From NCBI RefSeq assembly GCF_000006565.2, contig NC_031474.1:1240001-1304000 (forward strand): 64,000 bases of DNA. Reading direction: 5' to 3'. Positions 48,601 to 60,816 of the stretch are shown one piece after another (within the stretch, counting starts at the first letter, position 1; the number at the start of each line of letters is the position of its first letter). The DNA is from Toxoplasma gondii ME49. Taxonomy: Eukaryota > Apicomplexa > Conoidasida > Eucoccidiorida > Sarcocystidae. The position numbers and the translations under genes were made by a program. The notes under the pieces are model-generated. The model had not been told where the DNA came from, did not search any database, and was given only the letters and a program-made list of their open reading frames with translations.

Positions 48601-51600
48601 CGCAGCCTTTGCAGCTCTGCTGCATGCTGCTGTCGAAGGGCGTCAACATCTCGTGCCACTTGCTCGAGGTGCTCTTTAGCTCGGTTCTTTTCCTGCTCAA
48701 TCGCTGCCCTGAAATTAGTGGCAAAACACTAACGCGCGACGCCTCGAGTCCATTCTCTCGGAGATCTACCTCGTCGCTTGCTTGAGACCTAGAAACCCCG
48801 TTAGCAACAGAAAACGACTACTCAGATGCTAGTGTGATCATTCCCAACGTGCTGAGAGTCGTCATCTCGAAGACAGGACTATTTATAAGCTGTTTTTGGG
48901 GTGTATCTACTACGAGTTAGACTCCTGGTGTAGATCTGGAATCAGGAGTGTTTCATTTCTCAATTTTTTTCTGAGCCGACATCGGCATACTCCAAAATTA
49001 GCATGTGGAGACTGAGGTCGGTAAACATACAGTGCCACCTACAGGACGCAATGCAGCGGTCCCGCCAAAAGAGTGTTGGCTTGCTTACGTGACCTTTTCT
49101 TCAAAAAGAGCGGCGTCTCTCCGTTTCTGGTTTTCCCATCTTTGTTCTGTCTTCACTGTGTCCGCGAGGTGATTTTCTCTTTCTTCTCTGAGCTTGTGAT
49201 GAGACGCCAGCAAAAACAACCACTAGGAACGTAGGCGACAAACCATGTCAAATTTCGAAAGACGGCCGCAAACGGGCAGGCGACGGACGTTTGAGACACT
49301 ACGGCAGCGTGATCCCGTCGAGGACAGAGGAGTGCCCCATAGGCCATGTTCTCTTTTTCGGCTTGCCAGTTTGTCACGGCGTACCAAGATCCTTTAAGTA
49401 AAGTCGAACAGTCGATCTACTCTTTGTTTTGGCCTGTCAGCCAGAGCTCATCGCCAGTCTTACTTCTTTCTCGAACTGTTCATGTTGCTCGCGCATCAGT
49501 CGTCGATGATGCGCCCTTTCTCGTTCGAGGTCGTCATCGTGCTCGCGGGTCATCTGTTCTTTGATCCTCTGTATTCTCCCCTGGGCGTCCTTCTGAAACT
49601 AAGGCGCATGCAGAAAAGAACAAGTCCGCACTGGCCGTGTTATGGTCTGTGTTCCGAGCGTCCAGCGTTCGGCGTTCGTTACTCCACACTTGGTTGGAGC
49701 CGTTTCTACTTATGAATGTAATGTCAAAGCGGCGGTGTCTGTCCTGGGCAGTTGGCTGGAGAGCCTCCAACTAGTCAGAAGTTCAGTGTGGAGAAACGAT
49801 GACATGATTTCGGGTCTGCAGGTCTCTCAAACGTTACTAACCTTCTCTGACCCATTTTTGTTACGCGACAATCGTCAAAAGCCGCAAAAGTGACACTGTC
49901 GTGGCCCTGACAGTGCTAATTGATGAAGGGTGACAGAAGCACAAACAAGCCTCGATTTTATTCCACGTTTTTCATCCGTTTCCTTTTGTTCGCTGAAACA
50001 GAGTTTCAGTTCTGTGAACCGAGTTTCGCGTTCCAAGAACGATCGTGTTGTGCCGCTACCTCTTCTAGTGCGCGCCTAATTTTTTCTTCGATTCTCCTCT
50101 TCTCTTGCTGATGCCGATCCATCAGACGCTGGATTTCTGGTTCCAGTCCTTTAATCGTGATTTCTTTGATCTCTTGCGTCTTGTCCCGTTGCCATGCTTC
50201 TCTCCGAGCCTGCCTCAAGGGAGCAAGCACAATACAACACCTAAGGGGAAAATTCCCTGGAGAGGAGTGTGAAGTGCGAGTTTCAGAGACCGAAATCTTT
50301 TGCACGGTGTAGATGCTTCCCACGTGTTCCACAGCTCCACTCGAGCGTACGGTACAAACCTTTGAGCCCTTACGAGAGGTCTACGCTTCCAAGCAGAAAA
50401 ATATAGTGGTCTATGTATTGGATTTGCTGGCGCACTGGAGCTGCCCTTGTGGCCGTGAGACGTGATTCTTAAAAACAACTGCCCCACCCGGAGCCGCTTT
50501 ATCGAACGGAGGCGCTCCGGGGCCCGCGGTAACAAGTGGTTCCAGATGATCAGTTGACGAATGCACAAAAAAGCGACTGCGCAACACCGCATCAGCGAGT
50601 AGCATTCTCGCCGTTTTGTCGAGTCACCTTCTCTGCGCTTATGGACTGCCGTTTCTGGCGTTCGGCTTCTCTTTCAAAGCGTTTTTCCTGCTCCTCTAGC
50701 TTCAGCTGGAACCTGGCCTCCGCTTGCTTCATCTCCTCCGCCAGACCATCGCATTTCTTCGTTAATTCATTTTTGTCGGCCAGGAGTTTGTCCACCATGT
50801 TAAGCTGACGTTCCACAGCCTCTTCATATTTGGCCTGATCCGTCGACAGGCAGCACTAAACATTAGGTGACGTATCCTGTATAAACGCTTCAGCTACTGA
50901 AGTGTGTGGCGCATCAATGCCACACGAAACCTCGTCAGTCCTCCGGAAACGCGATACAGAACTTGTTCATCTTACGCTAAAAGAGTGTGTCTGCGCAAAC
51001 CTCTGGTCTGTCCATCTGGGCGAAAAACGGCGCCTTCGTGCAAAGCGTTTTGCTATGCGGCACAAGAACTTCCCCGATTCCCCACAGTAGCGCCTGCTGA
51101 ATCCGAGTGCTGGTCTGAACCACCTACGATTTCTGCTTTGAATCCTTTCTGAAGTTGCTCTTTCAGTTGTCGCTTTGCTTCTTCTTGCTGGTCCAGGAGC
51201 TTTTTGAGTGCTAGCACGCTCTGGTGTTTCTCCTCTATCACCAGCTCGAGGGCGGCGACTTTCTGCCGTAAAACCGCCGTCTTCGAGTCTGCACCGATCG
51301 GCGGGTGAGACGAAAGCACATCGGGAAGCTCCCGGTCGACGTTTTTGCCCACTCCTGTATCAGAGTGTCCTCTGCCTGAACCCTCGCGGTGAATTTGCTG
51401 CGGTTCTACAGCAGTCTTATCCAAGAAGTCGAGCAACTTTGAGAACTTCGAGACTTTCTGTGTCATGCCTTCGGTTCCGCTTGGAGGACCGGCAAGTCCT
51501 TCGGCGTTTGGGGACCTGGGACTCATCGCACGTGCATGAATTGTCTCGGGCGAGGAAAAGTAACTGCTTTCTGGGTTCTCCCGCTGCATGTAACGCACAG

Positions 51601-51944
51601 GTGGTCGACTGTGCCGGTGTCTGAGGGCACCTACACGAACAAGGCTACGTGAACAGCACCGGTGTAACCTTGAGTCAAATAGTTCAGCATACTACACTGT
51701 TCCTTTTGACGTTCATCTGCTTGCTCTTAGCGCGGCTCTTCGCTGCAAGTGATCAGACTCCTCCGATCGATTAATAGAGAAAAACATGACAATGACGGGG
51801 CTGCTTCTCCCGCGGTCTGTTAGCCTCGCCGACGTGACGCGGAAGCGCGCACACATTACAATGTGACAGGTGTCCAATGAAAGAAGACTGGCTAGTAAAA
51901 GGCAAAAGGAACAACAGGAGCTTACCGTAGCGCATGGAGGGCAT
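45668..51944 (-). CDS. CEP131: CEP131/AZI1-like centriolar coiled-coil protein (713 aa, 12 exons)
   Basis: Exons: 51944-51926, 51630-51128, 50855-50628, 50209-50060, 49592-49464, 49192-49089, 48708-48484, 47981-47819, 47249-47124, 46776-46711, 46517-46311, 45889-45668. All phases agree (714 codons). The protein is almost wholly coiled coil after residue ~120. Exon 3 (YEEAVERQLNMVDKLL) and exon 4 (IKEITIKGLEPEIQRL, RHQQEKRRIEEK) match, in order, the most conserved block of vertebrate CEP131 as I remember it. The penultimate exons (VKQALWAKDETIRELREEM) match its C-terminal region. CEP131 acts at centriolar satellites and basal bodies in ciliogenesis; here a role at centrioles or microgamete basal bodies is inferred. 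It lacks most of the long N-terminus of the ~1080-residue animal protein. Less certain points: the 19-nt first exon, an AAG acceptor at exon 6, and exon 3, which could start at 50834 instead. Confidence 0.88.
48089..48137. repeat. AT microsatellite in a CEP131 intron
   Basis: A TATATATATACATATGTATCTATATATG run lies in the intron between exons 7 and 8 of the CEP131-like gene. Confidence 0.75.
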
Positions 51945-53653
51945 GCCTCGGGTACCAGGCGTGGTGTTCGGTAGTGCTCCTCGACACCAGTTTTGAGTTT
52001 CAAACAATTCAGCAGTCGTTTACTAGCTAATCAAATGAGGCTTAAGACATGAACATTAGGTGAAGGATATTTTGCCCTTCACTTCGCCATGAACCAGATA
52101 AATGGAACTTTAACTTCTCAATTTCGGAACACACTGGCGCGACTAGGGATAAAACTTAGGTTCCTTTGCTGCACACTGTTTTTCTTCTGTAGTCTAGCAA
52201 CTTCCACTTAAGCGGTGGACGGAGAAAGTCGGGTACTGAAAACGAATAGATGTCTACAACTGACTAGAAAGATGATCGCAGAGATGGCAGCAAGCAACTG
52301 CATAAAGGAATTAATGCCGCAACCGCTTCCATCTTGGGGCTGGGACCGGGGTGGGAGGCACCAACAGTCCACCCCAACGTCCAGCCGCAGCACTTGTTCG
52401 CAACACTTTTGCAGCCCCTGCAAAGGTGAACGGAGCTTTCAGAGGGGAAGGGGAAAGCACTAAGAACACGACAATCGATTTGTGTCACACAGCTGGCCTG
52501 GCTGGCCCACGTGGGCAACTGCCCCACACGACTGCAGGGAAATGCATCCCCCTCTGCATGTCGTTTGCCTCACCTTTCTCCACAAAAGGTATCCAGCGGC
52601 CGAGAAAAAGAATGGCCACTGGTCGCGAGAAAAGACTGGTAAGTGCTTGATCGATTACGCACACACGAGTGTTGCGGTAGGTAAGCGAGCACTGCGACCA
52701 GATTCCCGCAAGATCAGAACTTGGAGGTTCGGGTCGCGCTTCTCTATGCTTCACACATACTTTCAGAGATATCTACAGATCCTCCACCTAAAGTGAAGCA
52801 AACAGTGTGGATCCTTGTGTAGTTCTGGGTGCCATACACACTCACTCGACCTCTGTTGATACGAGGCAAGATGTCCCCAGTGTCCGGCTCAGCAGGAAGT
52901 AGCAGCTTTAAAGCGGGAATTCATCCTTTAGAGTACTTTATACATTGCAGCGCGCCTCTGCTCACATGGTGGCGAAAAACAGCAGCGTTGTCTTGCTGCG
53001 AGATGTTGAAGTAAGCTTGCCCCATTCACCAGCTGTGAGAACGAGGCATCAGGGACGCTGATTCAAGCGTTACTAGCGGGATCTACGGTTGGGAGCGCCC
53101 TCTCCACACGCGTTTGCGCAGAAGTTTGGCTCGTTCACAATAGGAGCTGTTTGCTAGAGCGAAAGTGCAACGTCCTTCTCCAGGGTGAAGGAAAAACAGC
53201 ACTTGCTCTGATTCACGAAGCGCTGCCCACCCCAAGAGCCAGATGACGGCCGCTGCACGGCATCTCTCGCCCACCTCCGGAGAAGAGTAGACTCGCCAGT
53301 TGCGGCTTCGTCTTCTTGGGCCGTGTTTCGAGCAGTCGCGAACGGTCTGGACTCGTGAAATCCCGAGATTTTCTTCAGAAGACTCTTTGCAATTCGGTCC
53401 GCGCGCTGAGGGGCGCAAACGAGCTCGTGTGTGTGCAAGTGCGAAGTTCCGGATTTTTTTTCTTCTGCGGCGCATGTCTGACGGGATCTCTCTCGTGGGG
53501 CTTCGTGCTTCTCGCTTGCTATGCAGGAAAGTTTTCCGTGGTTTTCAGCCTGCGGTAGCTAAGAATTTCGGGGGCAGGTTCCTCGCCTCTTCACTTTTGC
53601 TTTCCAGTCTTGCTCTCGCGTGTTGAAACACCGCCTTCTCGCCTGCTGGAAAA
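51945..53653. promoter_or_regulatory. 1.7-kb divergent intergenic region, probable shared promoter
   Basis: CEP131 reads leftward and the AT-hook gene reads rightward from this gap. No exon is supported here. An upstream extension of the CEP131 reading frame meets a TAA at about 52020 without a usable ATG. Further non-coding or coding 5' exons cannot be ruled out. No specific promoter element was identified. Confidence 0.45.
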
Positions 53654-56600
53654 ATGGCTTCGACGAAGTCTGGCGCACTGCCGCTCTTCTGGTCCGCCGC
53701 CGAACTGGCCGCCAACCCCCGGCAATTTGCAGCTTTTCAGTGGGTCACAGGTTTTGCAGAATCCCTTACCGTCGGTTCCCCGCGAAAACCTGAAGAAAAT
53801 GCAAATACGGAAGAAAAGCAGGAAGACGGAACCGGCGGCGCCACCTCGCCCGCCGTCTCAAATCTGAAGTTCAAGGGCTGGGAAAAGGTAAGAACCTCCT
53901 CTCAAATCCCCGTTTACCTCTGGTAGAAAATATGGAAGAAACACTGTGGACGAGGCACTCTGGGATGTCCAGAGAGGCGGGGGAAAGCACTGGATGAACG
54001 CAGGTTTTCTCGGCTGCCTTACGTCCTGGTAGCGGGGAGGAGCCCGACTTTCCCCCAGTTCCGCACCGTCGAAACCGCGAAGAGCCTCTTTCTGTTGTTT
54101 CGCACTCTCTGCCTACGCACTGCCAGTTATGTAGAAGCCTGCAGGGGCCATGCAGTTCGCTGCGTTGCGCCAAGAGTCCCCGCTTCTGTCTCGGACTTGC
54201 TCCCTTCCTGCTGATTCATTCTAAATGATTCCCCTTCCTTCGTTTCCTCTTTGCAGTCGTCTCCACATCGTATTACTGCTTCAGTCCGTCTGAACTGTAT
54301 TTGCGTCTGCCATGTGCACATGGAAAGACTGCTTTATCCATCGATGCCTGCTTATGCTACAACAGCCCCTCTCGGGGGAGTGAATTCTTCGTGCGGTTCT
54401 CTTGATTGGGATCTGGAAAGATCTTCGTCGACCGGCCGTCTCGCGTGTATCGCGCTTGCGAAGGTTTTCCCTGCGCGCAGGCAGGCATGTTTTTTCTCGG
54501 GCGCGCGGGTCTGAAGGCTTCGCCGAAGAGAGTCGACGAGCGTCACTTGTATGAGTGCTGAAGATCATGCTGTTTGTACAGCAGCTCGTATGCAGTTGCT
54601 GGACACCGCTGCATGGCTTACACTGGACATTTCTTCTCAATGTATGCAGGGTCCGAGGAACAGTGCAGCGAATGCGCGACGAGTGGCGAAGGCTTTCTCT
54701 GCAGTTATTCCAGAGTCTGCGAAACTTCACCTCTTCACCATGGGCCGCGAAACAGAGGAGCCTGAATTCGACTCTGCCGCGATGCGCCTGGAAATCCCAG
54801 GCTTCGGCCTGGTCTCCGGAGGCGTCGACTTGGTCATTGCCAAAGGCGGCGCCAGCTTGCGCCGGCCTCCCCCGCATAAGTAGGTCCATCTGGTCTTTCT
54901 TTTTCTTCACTTTTTTCCGTTCGCGGCATTTTCTCGCAACTCAAAGTGCGGCAGTCGAAGAGAACGAATCTCACACCCGCACCGTGTGCTCTCTGAAGCA
55001 CACGGTTCTTCTTGGACGCCAAGAATTCCTTCGCGTCTTTCGTCCCCAAAAGCAGGCAGACGAAACCACAAGATCTGGGAAGTGGTATTTCCTCGTAGAG
55101 CTCTGCGTTTTTTTTCGCGTCTCTCGCGTACTCCTCCTAGACCTTTTCTCCTGCAGGGTCTCTGTGTGAACGTCGAAGGACGCTTCACCTTGTGAAGGCT
55201 GCGACACAACGAATGGAATTGGGGGACGTCGCCTTTCGCATCGCCTCTCTCCTGTCTTCAGCCGCGACCGCGTCGACGGTTTGGGGCGCTACGAACTCCC
55301 CTTTCGCTCGTGTGCAGACTGCATTGCATACGTCGTTTTGCGTCGCGTCTTCCGGACTTCTCTGGCCTCGAGTGCCCAGCGACTGAGCGCCGCCTCCTGT
55401 GGAGACTGTGCCAGAAGTGCATCTGATCTGCGTTTCATGGTTCGCTTCTCTGCAGCGGCTTCACCATGATGGACGACGCTCAGGCAGTGATTGAGTGCGA
55501 CTTTGACATCTCGGCGGTCTCACGGAAGCAGCTGCGCCTCCTGTACGTCAAGACAGTTCTTGTTCACCTTCTCAGAGAGAAGCCCGTCCCAGTGTATCTC
55601 ACCGATCTCCAAACAGGCGCGATCAGGGCGTCGGTTCTGTCGGGGCCTCGGGGTAAGCCAAAAATGCCAGAGAATTCGAGACCTCTGCACGCATGCAAGG
55701 CGTCGAAGCCTTTCGTCCACTTCCTGCGCAGGCGCCGACCAACACGAACCTGATCCGGCGACTGTGTACAAACTAGATTTAAGAAAGAGAGTTCCAAGAG
55801 AATGTGCTTTTTTTTTACCCCAGCAACTGTCGACAGATGGTGGCTTTCCAGATCTACGGGGGATGCCAGTCGACTTTCACTCTTCCATCAGCTGTGTTTC
55901 TTCCGCGCTGAAAAGCCGCGATACGAAAGGAGCGGCGTAGTAGATGAGGTCAGATGACTCCATGAGCTGTCGCTGTAAACAGTGGTCTCTGATCACAGCT
56001 TTTTTTCTGCATCACCCTACTGCCTACATAACCACATGAAGAAGCTAGTTCAACTTTCACAATCCGTCAACTTCCAGCAACTCCCAAAGTACCAGCAAAC
56101 GCAGTTCCTCTCACAGCTGGACAAGTGGACCCAGAACGCAACACCGGAGTGGAAAGCGGACGTGTGTGGCGGAGCGAAAGAAAGTCGGAAAGTGTGTGTT
56201 AGTTTCAATTGTGAAAAGCTTCTCTTCGCGTGGACAAGCCGTCGCCTTGCTTTTTTCGGCAAGCGCTTCAGTTTCTTTGGGATGTTCGTCTGTTCTGCTG
56301 TCACACCAGGTGTACCTATGGTGATCTACGAGCGTCTGACTTCCGAAGGCTTCATCCACGAGTTGCAGCACGGTCACAGAAAGCCTGGTGAGAATTTTTG
56401 TGGGGAGTCGTCAGACAGCATGTTACTTGTTGTGGAAATGGAGAGCTGGATTTCAATTTTCTTTGCTACACTCGAGTCCTTCTCAGACTTCCTTTTCTTT
56501 TACAGGTGCCGTGCATCAATCCTTTCGCAGCAGATTTCACGACAGACCCTTCCCCCGCCTTGCCGTTCCTCCCGTGTTCCTGCGTGCTGCGTTTCCAGTC

Positions 56601-57697
56601 TTTCTCTGGCTTCGTTTTTGGGGCGCTTCTCTGCATCCCGTGGAAACTTCTGTTTTCCATCACCTGAATTCGCCCAAGCATCTTTCCTACGTGTATGTTT
56701 GTGTCAAACTCCCCAAGGTGTGACTCTCACGTAGCATCCCGCCGCCGCCTGTGCGTGCGGGGAATCTGTGCATGCAAGGGGAAGGATCGCCCGGATCATC
56801 ATACCAAGAGAGTTCAGTGGCAAGACAAGCAGGAGGTCGTTTGAGTTTTTTGGCGACTTTCAAACTCCTCGAAGAGTGTCGCTTCAGAGAGACTGTGTCG
56901 CCGTTATGTTTCGTGTCTTTTGTTGCTCTTTTTGCGCCTCAGCGATGACGGCCAAGACCGTGAGTGCGATTCGCCGATTCAAGTACGGCTGGTGCACTGC
57001 AGAGAGTCGGACGCGGCCGCCGTTTGCAGTAGATGGGCGAACGGGCAAGCACGCCGAAGTGAGCGAAACCAGTGGAGGGAACGCGGCTCTCCAAATGCCC
57101 GCGGCTTCCGTCGCGGTGTCGGTCGGTGCGCCGGGAGCGCCTGCAGTCGCTCTTCCTTCTAACTCGGGTCTGAGTGGCGAAGGTGAAGGCAAAGAGGCAT
57201 TTGTCACGCCGAAGAAGCGAGGCCGAAAACCGCGGGACCCTTCAGTCTCGCCGGCCGTGACGGACGCAGCGCCTGGAGAGGCGGAGGGCGTCGCGGCTGC
57301 AAAAGCCAAGACAGGAAGCGCTGCGCCGAAGCAGAGAGCCGGACCGAAGAAAGCGAAGATCGACGGGGGTGCGACGCACACAACCGCGACCTCGGCCAAT
57401 GGAAAAAGCACCGAAAATGCCGGCGCTCCAGCTCCGAGCAGCCCCGCGGTGGTGCCAGCGCCGAAAGCGAAAGTTTCAGCCACCACGCGTGCGGCTCACA
57501 CGGACGCCAAGACCGTTGAATCCGACTCCGATTCTTCGGACTCGTCCAGTGACGAGTCTGAGGAAGAAGCGAAGCCAGCTGCAAAGGCTGGGGCAAAGAC
57601 AGCCGGCGCAGACGCTGCAGGAGCGAGTGCGAAGAGCTCTCCTGCTCAAGACTCGGGCTCCTCAGACAGCGACGACTCCAGCTCCGATGAAGACTGA
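53654..57697 (+). CDS. Unrecognised multi-exon protein with AT-hook and acidic serine-rich tail
   Basis: I do not recognise the family. The start GGAAAAATGG fits the coccidian consensus (AAAATGG). Supported exons: 53654-53887, 54650-54879, 55262-55309, 55456-55652, 55824-55948 (or to 55939), 56078 to about 56165, 56310-56387, from 56506 with uncertain end, an open stretch near 56770-56870 (REFSGKTSRRSFEFFGDF), and the last exon from about 56945 to 57697. Phases agree through 56387. The N-terminal half looks folded: LEIPGFGLVSGGVDLVIA, RKQLRLLYVKTVLVHLL, LFHQLCFFRAEKPRYER and VPMVIYERLTSEGFIHEL. The last exon encodes a Lys/Ala/Thr-rich region with an AT-hook (KKRGRKPRDP) and ends in alternating Ser/Asp/Glu (SDSSDSSSDESEEE). 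This suggests a nuclear chromatin-associated protein. The exon structure between 56388 and 56945 is not resolved. Confidence 0.65.
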
Positions 57698-60600
57698 GAT
57701 CCGCGGTCGACGCAGAGGAGTTGGAAGGCTTTCGCGGGTCAACTTCAGAAAGTTTCAGTGTCAATATCGTCGAGTCGGTAAAGGAGCCTGCGAGTTCCGG
57801 GGACGCCTCCAGTAGAGTAGTTTCGAAGCGTCTGGGCAAGAGTGGTGCTCGCGAATTTGTCCAGAGACTGGGATAAATGTACACACGTGGATGAAGGCTC
57901 AAGAAAGACACCGATGGACTTTGAGTTTTGCGCCTGGGTCGACAGGGTGAACTCTGTCGGTTTCTGGGGCAGTCGAGGCCCGCGATTGTTTCATTCTGCG
58001 GAGAACTCGTGGATTTCCGCTGTTGCATCCAAATCGTCTTTTCTGTGTACTTGTCCGTAGACTGCCGTCCCCTTTTGGCGTGGAGGGTCTGCGGTGGTGG
58101 TTGTGCTCGTGGAACACCAAAGTGCCTTCGTTTCTGGTTATCCCCAGAGCGCATAGCTCATCAATCGACAGAGGGCTTTACCGATGTTCATTTTTTGGCG
58201 ACCAGCTGTGTAACTGCTGCGCAACAGCGAACGGAGATTCTGTAAACAGGCGCGTCATTTCGACATCCCTACTTTTCTTCTGCATCGGGGATTCTCAAAA
58301 TCGATTTCGAGGTACACGCGTACCAGCTGTCTGAGATGTTATTGTCACGGTTTGCTTCTCAAAGTTGCGGTGTACTTTGGGAGTTTCCCCAAACTGTTCG
58401 TATGCTCCCAGAATAGCGGTTCATTCAGTGAAACAAACTGTCAAGTCTGCTTCGGCCTGTGATCGGGCTTTGCGGCTCGGATTTTGCCTTCTTATCGAGA
58501 TTTGTTGTTGTCCACCTTGACAGTGCAAGAGTTTCACGACGTTTTTGAGATGCAGAAGCCAAGAAGGTGCAGGTATGTACTTCGGTATAAGCACGGAACG
58601 AGTTTTTCTCGTTTGGGAACCACGCCACCATCGGAGCTTCGGACTGCAGAATTTGAGTAGGCTTGCTTTGAAAGACTCGTTGTAGATATTTGTTGACGCT
58701 GCCACATAGTCAGCATGTTGCGGGGTTTGAGGAGCAAAGTGGCCTCCGCTGTGAAGGATAAGCGAACGAAGAAACTAAACAGTTCCTGGTGAGAGCCCCG
58801 CTCGGCTGCTGAAATCGGGATCCTCGTGTGCTTTGCGGGAAGAGCTGGTCCACACTTCGTATTCACCGTCGCGCACGGTCCTCCAAAATTTGACCGTTTA
58901 TTTCGCCGGTGTCTCGTTTAAAGAATGCAGTGTCGAGAATTTGGCGTCACTTGCGCCTCCACCCCAAGTAGGAGAGAGAAAGAAGACAGAGACATCCACG
59001 TATGCCCGTTCAGGAGAGATACCCTCAAAAAAACATCCTTTTCTTGCCCCGTTCTGCTGTCAAAACACGTTGAACACGTTGAACTGGCGCTCGCGGTGGT
59101 TGGGAAGTCAGTATTCTACGCGCTTCCCTCTGGCTTTGTTCTTTTATGGAGCCTTCACTCGTTTGTAGCCATAGTCCGCTGCCCCTTTAGGTGTCCTTAA
59201 CCGTGTGTGAAGTCAACTGAACTTTGGTGCGAAACCCCATGTCAGTTTCGAATGTGGGAATAAGGCACCACAGCAATTCCACCACAACAGTAGTGCTCCT
59301 CTTGCGTAGGGCGCCTCCTTAAGAAGTTGAGCACAGACGCTCGTTGATTGCCCCAGTCACTGTCATCGTCCTTTTTCTAATCCACATTTCTGCCAACGAG
59401 ATACTTCCAGGAGGATTCTTCTGGTTGGACTGTACCCACGAGAAACACACTGAGGAGAGCCTCGCGGAATTGTAGTTCAATGTCGTTTTTGTGTTCGTAG
59501 AAGGACTTTTCAGTATTGTTTACGTTGAAAAAGGCTGTCACGCGAGGGTGCTGCAAACAGCAGACATGAATAACTCGAAGGGTGACATAATCACCCTAAG
59601 CTGACAGAATTGTTTCCTTCTTTTCACCCGACACTACAGTCTCCATCCTCAGGAAATACAAGGCTGTAGACGACAACTTCCAGACGACTCCTTGCATGCA
59701 CAGGACTTACCATCGGCGTCATGAGCATTCCCGGCTTTGTTACCCGCCTTCGAGGCCTGAACGCGTCAAACCTATACAATCTTGCTTCCTAAATTCCCAT
59801 TGGAAGTGCTTTATCAAAGGTACTCAGATGTACTAACTACAGCCATCGCAACTCGTGACAATCTGCCAACACTCACCGGCACTGGCACGCCTCTCCACTG
59901 GCGCTGCGACATGCGTTGACGTAACAACATGGCATGAAAAAAACGAGTCTCACATGTGATGCCACGGTTCCCAGGGCCCGGCCTCGACATCCCATACGTC
60001 TCTGTAGAAAGGACTGCTACGCGTATTGTCGCAAACTGTACGAATACTCGACTAGCGCTGATGGCCCTTCTGGCGAGCACCTCTACGCAGAATATGACAG
60101 CCCATCATCTTTCACGAATATTCGAGCTGTGTCGGCGCCGTGTCCGCTGCCGCAAAGGCAAAATCAAAATGCGGTGTGGACAGAAACGGAACTACCACGT
60201 GCATGTGCTTTAGGGACGAGAACGAAACAGCCCTTTCCCGCAGCCGTGCTGGAAGCCTCATATGTGCTGGAGATGGGGCGCCAAAATCCAGTAAAACGCT
60301 CGCCAGAAGACCTGAGCAACGAGCAGGTCCGCTCTGAAAGCGCTGCCAACTCAAAACAAAAAACGAACACACGCAGCAGCGCTGCGCGCATCTTTTTCAA
60401 CGACATTAGAGTCAAGTCCGAGAGACGCGTCACCTGGGCGGCTGGTACCAAGGTGAACGAGTCCCGCAGGAGAGATTCCCGTGTGTCGACAACACGAATG
60501 TTGACTCTATTGCGTTGAACGAGACGACACGGACCACTGCACAGTGACTGTAGCGGTCTAGACAGGGGTAACTGCAAGGACAGATCAGCTGGTCACCTGA

Positions 60601-60816
60601 GCTTATAAAGCGAAAAGCAATCAGCAACCTCAGCCGACCACTCTGAGCCCCTCAAAGGACTGAATCACTGATACTTTGTACGCAGACGATGCCGAATTAG
60701 AATGTGGTAAGGACAATACATCCTCATGCTGTCCACTTTTCACGAAGGACCACTTTCACTCGGTTTTGTGGGTGTGAAGAAAAAATTCTGCCGTTAGCTC
60801 AGGAAATCAGGGAACC
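57698..60816. other. Intergenic region, no supported gene
   Basis: This follows the AT-hook gene stop and precedes the small gene at 60817. The longest open frame (59934-60518, plus, 194 codons) lacks recognisable domains, and other frames over the same stretch are also open. I do not call it a gene, but it is the only candidate here. Confidence 0.5.

Noticed and set aside
56768..56945. Start of a separate gene at the in-frame ATG near 56768 reading into the acidic tail frame
   Set aside because: The stretch reads better as exon sequence of the upstream gene. An independent short gene would lack a good start context, though the junctions here remain unresolved.
59934..60518. 194-codon plus-strand open frame starting MKKTSLTCD
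   Set aside because: No recognisable domain, overlapping frames are also open, and no supporting splice or start evidence; kept only as a weak candidate.
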